From: STC-74 sp031423995
GTDB lineage: Bacteria > Patescibacteriota > Gracilibacteria > BD1-5 > UBA2023
Direction: 5' to 3'
Assembly (NCBI GenBank): GCA_031423995.1
Contig: JANPGO010000052.1
Coordinates: 1 to 10,977, forward strand
DNA length: 10,977 nt
Part shown: in pieces, positions 6,979-10,977 of the stretch
How the letters are laid out: each line of letters starts with the position of its first letter
How positions within the stretch are numbered: the first letter of the stretch is position 1
Made by a program: the position numbers and the translations under genes
Notes under the pieces: model-generated
What the model saw: the letters and a program-made list of their open reading frames with translations, nothing else
Told to the model about the DNA's origin: nothing
The model's database searches: none

Positions 6979-7779
6979 ATGCGACCATATATTATCACTC
7001 TCATCACCATTCTCTCTCTCTCAGTCTCCCTCGGGTGAGTGTACTCTTTCTGAACACTTGGACTCGGATCGAGCCAGGTCATCTCTGGATCTGGGAATAT
7101 CTCTGGAGAAGTGAATCTTCTTGAGTCAATCCCAGAATGAGCTGGAAAAAGAATCCCCATCATGAAGAATATTCACAAAAAACTCGAAATACTTCCATTC
7201 TTTGAAGATACGAGCATCTATCGATTCGTGAGTCGAGATACACCACTCAATAATAAGACATATGAACCCGATGATCTCGTATCCATCAGTGGCGCCTCGA
7301 TCAATATGGCTGGTCGCTCTGGATTGAAAATGCGACTCATCGCACGTGATGCACTCTGGAGCCTCGCCGATGCCTTCGAAATAAAATTCGGGACTCCACT
7401 CACAGTCATCAGTACCTACAGAAGTGCCGCCTATCAGAAGCGGATGTGGGATCTCGGTAAATGTACTGACTCCCTCTGTGCACCACCAGGATCGAGCGAA
7501 CACCAGACTGGACTCGCGATGGATCTCTTCGATGCCACCACTAATCAGGAATATATGGAGAACTGGAACTACCGACGATATATCGCATGGCTCCAGAAAA
7601 ATGCACACCTCTATGGCTGGACCCAGAGTTACCAAAAAGGAGAAAATATCGATGGGTATGAAGTCGAACCATGGCACTGGCGATATATCTGAAGAGATCT
7701 CGCAACACGACTGAAGAATCTTGGTTGGACCTATACAGAGTATGTACGATTCCAGGAAGTACTTGCAAGAAATTATTAA
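6979..7779 (+). CDS. D-alanyl-D-alanine carboxypeptidase, VanY/M15B family, 266 aa
   Basis: This family is zinc D,D-carboxypeptidases that remove the terminal D-Ala from peptidoglycan stem peptides outside the membrane. The frame from ATG (6979) to TAA (7777-7779) contains four UGA-Gly codons (20, 25, 54, 238). Residues 3-24 form a hydrophobic signal or anchor that is lost if the gene is started at the internal ATG at 7162. The catalytic core is complete: S-T-Y-R-S (145-149), S-E-H-Q-T-G-L-A-M-D (173-182) with zinc ligands His175 and Asp182, and E-P-W-H-W-R-Y with catalytic Glu230 and zinc ligand His233. Gly238 (UGA) follows just after the last motif, and the final 28 residues exist only if UGA is read through. 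It starts 3 bases after corA, with no Shine-Dalgarno, which suggests an operon. Confidence 0.93.
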
Positions 7780-7819
7780 AAAATACAATTGATATTTTAA
7801 ACTTACAATTTACAAAAAG

Positions 7820-8119
7820 ATGAAAATCACACTTAATCATAATGAAACAAAATCAGTCATGGGGCTAACACTCACAAATCGACCTGGCGGACACAAGATC
7901 CTTATGAGTGGGTATGGTGGAAAAGGATGAGATCTATCATTTTCCAGAGTTGAGTGCTCAGCAGATGGCATAGAGACTCAGCAAATACGCATGTATCCAC
8001 CGAATGGGGAGGACAAAAAGATATGTTTTGGTTTATATACTATCACTGTACTCGATATGGGTTGGAATGGTGTGTGGATAGAGCTCGATATCGAGAAGAT
8101 TGTGGACGATCTTACATAG
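7820..8119 (+). CDS. Small protein of unknown function, 99 aa
   Basis: ATG (7820) to TAG (8117-8119), open only if the single UGA at codon 37 (7928-7930) is Gly. It lies in a run of glycines (G-Y-G-G-K-G-G-D), which fits. There is no signal peptide or membrane segment, so it is probably cytoplasmic. The sequence alternates polar and hydrophobic residues with many Gly/Asn turns and looks beta-rich (M-K-I-T-L-N-H-N-E at the start, T-I-T-V-L-D-M-G-W-N-G-V-W-I-E-L near the end). I recognise no family. It lies 40 bases downstream of the carboxypeptidase gene in the same direction and may belong to that operon. It is easily missed under the standard code. Confidence 0.75.
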
Positions 8120-8172
8120 TTCCGAGAAGTATTTGTATCAATCAGAATGAGTATAATTGTATTTCACGATTC

Positions 8173-8853
8173 CTAATCCTCTGTGATATATCAGGAATGA
8201 GTAATAGATTCGGTATTCTCTTTACAAAAACAGTTCTCGATATGATCATCGACCATACCGGTCGCTTGCATGAAGGCATAGATAATGGTTGAACCAACGA
8301 AGCTCATTCCTCGTTTCTTGAGATCTTTGGAGATCATTTTCGAGAGATTGGATTCTGCTGGGAGCCCAGAAAGTGAGGTGGGATGATTGATGATGGGAAA
8401 TTTATTCCTGTCATCCTGACGATAGGAAGGATCCAGAGTTTCTGGTACCTGGATTCTTCGTACCTCAGAATGACAGAACCACTGAGAGTTCCAAAAATAC
8501 GCATCCAGACTCCCGAATTCTTTCTGGATCTCGAGCGCGACTTGAGCATTTTTTCGTACGGAATATACCTTCAGTCGATTGCGAATTATACCTGGATCGA
8601 GGAGAATTTTTTCAAGCACTTCATCGGTCATCGTTGCGATGTTCTCAATATCCCAGTCATGAAAGAGCGATCGATAATTTTCGCGTTTACGTAATACTGT
8701 GATCCATGAGAGTCCTGCCTGAGCTCACTCGAGGGTGAGGAATTCAAAGAGTTTCTCATCTGCATGCGCGGGCCTTCCCCACTCCTCATCATGATAGCGG
8801 ACATAGAGGGGATCACCTCAACACCAAGAGCATCGAACGAGCGTTTTTGTCAT
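8173..8853 (-). CDS. tag: DNA-3-methyladenine glycosylase I (Tag), 226 aa, with palindromic-element insert
   Basis: Tag removes 3-methyladenine from alkylated DNA, starting base-excision repair. The frame from ATG (8853) to TAG (8173-8175) has three UGA-Gly codons (12, 43, 221). Family marks are W-C-G-G-D-P-L-Y-V-R-Y-H-D-E-E-W-G near the start, L-E-G-A-Q-A-G-L-S-W-I-T-V-L-R-K-R-E-N-Y (41-60), G-I-I-R-N-R, and S-K-D-L-K-K-R-G with F-V-G-S-T-I-I-Y-A-F-M-Q-A-T-G. Catalytic Glu42 is followed by UGA-encoded Gly43. The zinc set Cys8, His21, His204 and Cys208 has the spacing seen in E. coli Tag (Cys4, His17, His175, Cys179). E. coli Tag is about 187 aa; most of the excess is a 23-residue stretch (127-149) encoded by a palindromic DNA element. 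Without it, the interval from Trp to K-K-R-G matches E. coli within one residue. It starts 11 bases after the DUF1287 stop, as last gene of the cluster. Confidence 0.95.
8408..8476. repeat. 69-bp palindromic (REP/RPE-like) element inside tag
   Basis: Two arms of about 29-30 nt (8408-8437 and 8449-8476) are imperfect reverse complements around a short centre. They start with CTGTCATCCTGA and end with CTCAGAATGACAG. The ends resemble the widely dispersed CTGTCATTCTGA...TCAGAATGACAG palindromic repeats of many bacterial genomes. Its length is a multiple of three and its minus-strand frame lacks stops, so it adds residues C-H-S-E-V-R-R-I ... D-D-R to Tag without breaking it. No other copy is visible in this window. 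Confidence 0.85.
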
Positions 8854-8864
8854 AAAGAATTTTT

Positions 8865-9557
8865 TTAAAATGGTCGAAAATGTCCTATCACCTTCGTCGG
8901 CCAATCCAGTGGCGTGATCGTGATACTGACACCATCTCCATGGTTATCAAGCATATAGGGCACTCCATCATCTCTCCGAGAGTCTACAATAATCCCAACA
9001 TGCCAGAGATGATTCGAAGGGAGGATATCGAAGATGACTATATCTCCTGGTTGCCACTCTTTGAGAGTATTCTGATCATTCGGGATAATCGAATTCGTGA
9101 GGATCTTCGCCGTTCGAGAGAAGTATACCTGAAGTCGCTTCACACGTCGATAGTTGATATTCGAGTCGAGGTCTCATTCATAGAGAAATGGATGCTCTTC
9201 AACATCTTTCTGGAACGCGGCACGAAAATCAATTCCGATATCCCGATACGCTCGCCAGATCACATCGGAACAGACACCAGTATCTGATGGAGGAAAACCG
9301 CCATTGCTGTAGTATCCATTTCCATGATCATAGGTCTTCACGACTCATATCTGTTCTTTTGCCTTTTCGAAAAAAAGTATGGCTCATGTCGAAGCTGTGA
9401 GGGGAATTATTGATTTTTTGGGAGAGAATATTGTACGGATTTGAGTGACGAGAGATATATTCGGTGTCGGGACAAATGGAACAAAAAATCATTTCCAAAA
9501 TAGAAAAGCGAGTCCGAGAAGGCAGAGGCATACGAATGTAATAAGGAATTTTTTCAT
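8865..9557 (-). CDS. DUF1287 family exported protein, 230 aa
   Basis: ATG (9557) to TAA (8865-8867), with four UGA-Gly codons (23, 58, 71, 128). Residues 3-28 are a hydrophobic signal or anchor (M-K-K-F-L-I-T-F-V-C-L-C-L-L-G...). The family pattern is clear: D-T-G-V-C-S-D-V-I-W-R-A-Y-R-D-I-G-I-D (92-110), S-N-I-N-Y-R-R-V (132-139), W-Q-P-G-D-I-V-I-F-D, L-W-H-V-G-I-I-V-D and the terminal H-F-R-P-F. Cys96 and the His of W-H-V-G resemble the Cys-His pair of papain/NlpC-P60-like hydrolases, to which this family may be related. The substrate is unknown and a cell-wall role is inference. It sits 3 bases after the HAD gene stop and 11 bases before tag, so the three are almost certainly one operon. 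No Shine-Dalgarno is visible, which suggests coupled or unusual initiation. Confidence 0.9.
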
Positions 9558-9560
9558 ACA

Positions 9561-10022
9561 CTAGATTCTCAAAGTGGCTATAAGTCCGTCAGAATCGAGA
9601 AAAAGATCGAGCGCATCACAGATATTTGGAACGATAATATCCACATATTCGAGTATCCCCGTATGGATTCACTCAGACTGGAGGGTTGCGATCGAGAGTT
9701 TCGCATGACGGAATTTCCCGATATCGATGCGAGCATTTCCGATCGCAACGGTCGTCTCAGGATCATATTCGAGAAAATATTTCTCCTTGTCTTCGAGGGA
9801 GTTCGCCTTCTTGAAACCGATACCGAGCTCATCACAGAGTTCCTGAGCATTTCATCTCTGATCTCCCGTGAAGAGTACAATCTCGAAACCGAGTTCTCTG
9901 AGCTTCTTGAGTCTCTCGGGAACTCATTCGACGATATTTCCATGCACCGAAAGTGTCCCATTCAGATCAAGGACGATCGTCCGTATCTCCATATCTCCAA
10001 CGCCAGGAATTGTATAGACCAT
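9561..10022 (-). CDS. HAD-superfamily soluble phosphatase (COG4087-like), 153 aa
   Basis: ATG (10022) to TAG (9561-9563), with three UGA-Gly codons (33, 57, 118). The start is supported by the N-terminal I-P-G-V-G-D-M-E-I-R-T-I-V-L-D-L-N-G-T-L, which matches the usual beginning of the small P-type-ATPase-like HAD proteins; an in-frame TAG lies just upstream. Motif I is D-L-N-G-T (nucleophile Asp19; Asn in place of the second Asp, normal for this subgroup). Motif II is Thr52 in L-F-T-G-D, a Lys follows at 71-72, and motif IV is A-I-G-N-A-R-I-D (Asp100). There is no cap domain and no membrane segment, so it is a cytoplasmic phosphatase with unknown substrate. UGA-Gly33 lies in V-E-G-V, a typical Gly after motif I. 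It lies 28 bases after the membrane-protein gene. Confidence 0.88.
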
Positions 10023-10050
10023 ATATGTAAAATTCTAATTAAGGAAGGAT

Positions 10051-10791
10051 CTATTTGACCTTTACATGACTTTCTGAAGACGATGTATGGAGTCTCCGAA
10101 GTACGAGAATGAAGAGGAGGAAACTCATACATATATGCCACAAGAAAATAACATACACTCGAAGAGCAGGAATCGCTCATCTTGTTCAAAGATTGGTATA
10201 TCAATCACACACATACAACCCAAACCCATATACAAGGCATCAGAAGAGTATCAGTAGAGAAAGATCCAAACGAGTGAATTGAATCCGTGAGAGTTTCCGA
10301 AAGAGCCAGAAGAGGAAGAGAATACTCACCACAATTCCAAGTGGAGCACATATTGATGGGATAATATCTATAGAGCTGAATATTGTAGAGAGTTTCTCAA
10401 CTACATCTCTTCATAATAGATCTCAGATTATCAATATCAAAAACAGGCACAGTGATGCTATATCGAGTGCGATATTGAAGCTCAGAAAACACCCGAATAT
10501 CCAGAGAGACTTCTGTTTCCATGAAGATGAGAAGAGGAAATAGAGCGGAACGGTTCCGATTCAGAAAAAGAGTCCGAGTATACTAAAATAATCCTTCCAC
10601 CCCTCATGAGATCACATCAAAAAATTCATCGGAAATGGAGCATCGAGACGATAGTATCAGGCATACCCAGAAGTCTGGAAGTCGAGAGAATCCAGATAGA
10701 GTACTCATGAATTGGCATACAAAAATAGTGGAATAGCATTGAGGAGAACTATACTCAGTCCAACTATGCCTATAGTGATACCTTTCTTCAT
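10051..10791 (-). CDS. Six-helix membrane protein of unknown function, 246 aa
   Basis: ATG (10791) to TAG (10051-10053). The frame is free of UAA/UAG for 246 codons but holds ten UGAs (codons 29, 45, 60, 77, 123, 127, 184, 197, 202, 205), so it is invisible under the standard code. About six hydrophobic helices are seen: 4-26, 68-88, 95-122, 140-163, 175-194 and 207-231. A hydrophilic loop at 30-66 follows helix 1, and the tail is charged. I recognise no family or catalytic motif. Ten of 21 glycines are UGA, the highest share in the window. It lies 23 bases after the NUDIX gene stop and 28 bases before the HAD gene, so it is probably co-transcribed with both. The length of the open frame, the tidy helix pattern and the close spacing make it a real gene. 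Confidence 0.85.
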
Positions 10792-10814
10792 TGGAATTGT
10801 ATTATGAGAAATAA

Positions 10815-10977
10815 CTACTCTGACCCACCCCGTAAAAAATACTCCCACAAAATCCCCTTTGTTCTGTCTTCTGAGATTTGCCCAGCACGCACGAGATCAA
10901 CGATCTGATCCTGAGTATACCAGTCAAAAGTGATGAATTCATCTTCTCCGAGATCCTGAGATGGAGTCATCTCGAAT
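10815..10977 (-). CDS. NUDIX hydrolase, C-terminal part (5' end beyond the window)
   Basis: The last 53 codons of a gene entering from the right edge, ending in TAG (10815-10817). The residues (E-M-T-P-S-Q-D-L-G-E-D-E-F-I then L-V-R-A-G-Q-I-S-E-D-R-T-K-G-I-L) match the C-terminal pattern of ADP-ribose pyrophosphatase-type NUDIX proteins: Q-D-L-D-E-G-E followed by a G-x-I-x-D-x-x-T helix. These enzymes hydrolyse nucleoside diphosphates linked to another group. The NUDIX box itself lies outside, so substrate and activity cannot be judged. This piece has no UGA. It is the first visible gene of the minus-strand cluster. Confidence 0.7.
   Translation of the reverse strand, partial: FEMTPSQDLGEDEFITFDWYTQDQIVDLVRAGQISEDRTKGILWEYFLRGGSE

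Noticed and set aside
7162..7692. Carboxypeptidase starting at the internal ATG 7162 and ending at UGA 7690
   Set aside because: This removes the signal segment and the C-terminal 28 residues, and depends on UGA as stop. The full frame 6979-7779 begins 3 bases after corA and is complete.

Overview
The window comes from a bacterium that reads UGA as glycine (genetic code 25), which points to the candidate phyla Gracilibacteria (BD1-5/GN02) or Absconditabacteria (SR1) of the CPR/Patescibacteria. With UGA as a stop, almost every gene here looks like a string of fragments. With UGA as a sense codon, eleven complete reading frames open, carrying 42 in-frame UGAs. All twelve visible gene ends are UAA (5) or UAG (7), and none is UGA. 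Where the protein family is known, UGA sits on invariant glycines: several in release factor RF1, and one beside the catalytic Glu of the Tag glycosylase. The code assignment is therefore well supported by the sequence. The choice between the two phyla is not settled.

Layout. Positions 1-117 are AT-rich, with TGTCAA dyads and perhaps the first codons of a gene leaving the left edge. Positions 118-4384 (minus strand) hold three exported proteins: a 784-aa surface-type protein, a 324-aa protein built of eight Cys-X11-Cys helical repeats, and a 220-aa protein with a FISUMP-like (Fib_succ_major) domain. prfA (RF1) follows at 4665-5735, also on the minus strand. On the plus strand, 5914-8119 carries tRNA-Leu(CAA), a CorA-type metal transporter, a VanY-type D,D-carboxypeptidase and a 99-aa protein of unknown function. 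From the right edge, a tightly packed minus-strand cluster runs back towards the middle: the NUDIX hydrolase C-terminus, a six-helix membrane protein, a HAD-family phosphatase, a DUF1287 protein and 3-methyladenine DNA glycosylase I (tag). This cluster converges with the plus-strand genes at about 8120-8172.

Themes. The left part is cell surface and secretion. The middle part combines translation termination, tRNA, ion transport and peptidoglycan trimming. The right cluster combines hydrolase and repair functions (NUDIX, HAD, Tag) with envelope proteins. The most unusual items are the UGA-glycine code seen even inside the RF1 gene, a 69-bp palindromic element inserted in frame in tag and adding 23 residues, the Cys-X11-Cys repeat protein, and strong gene-to-gene variation in how often UGA is used for Gly. 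Shine-Dalgarno sequences are scarce.
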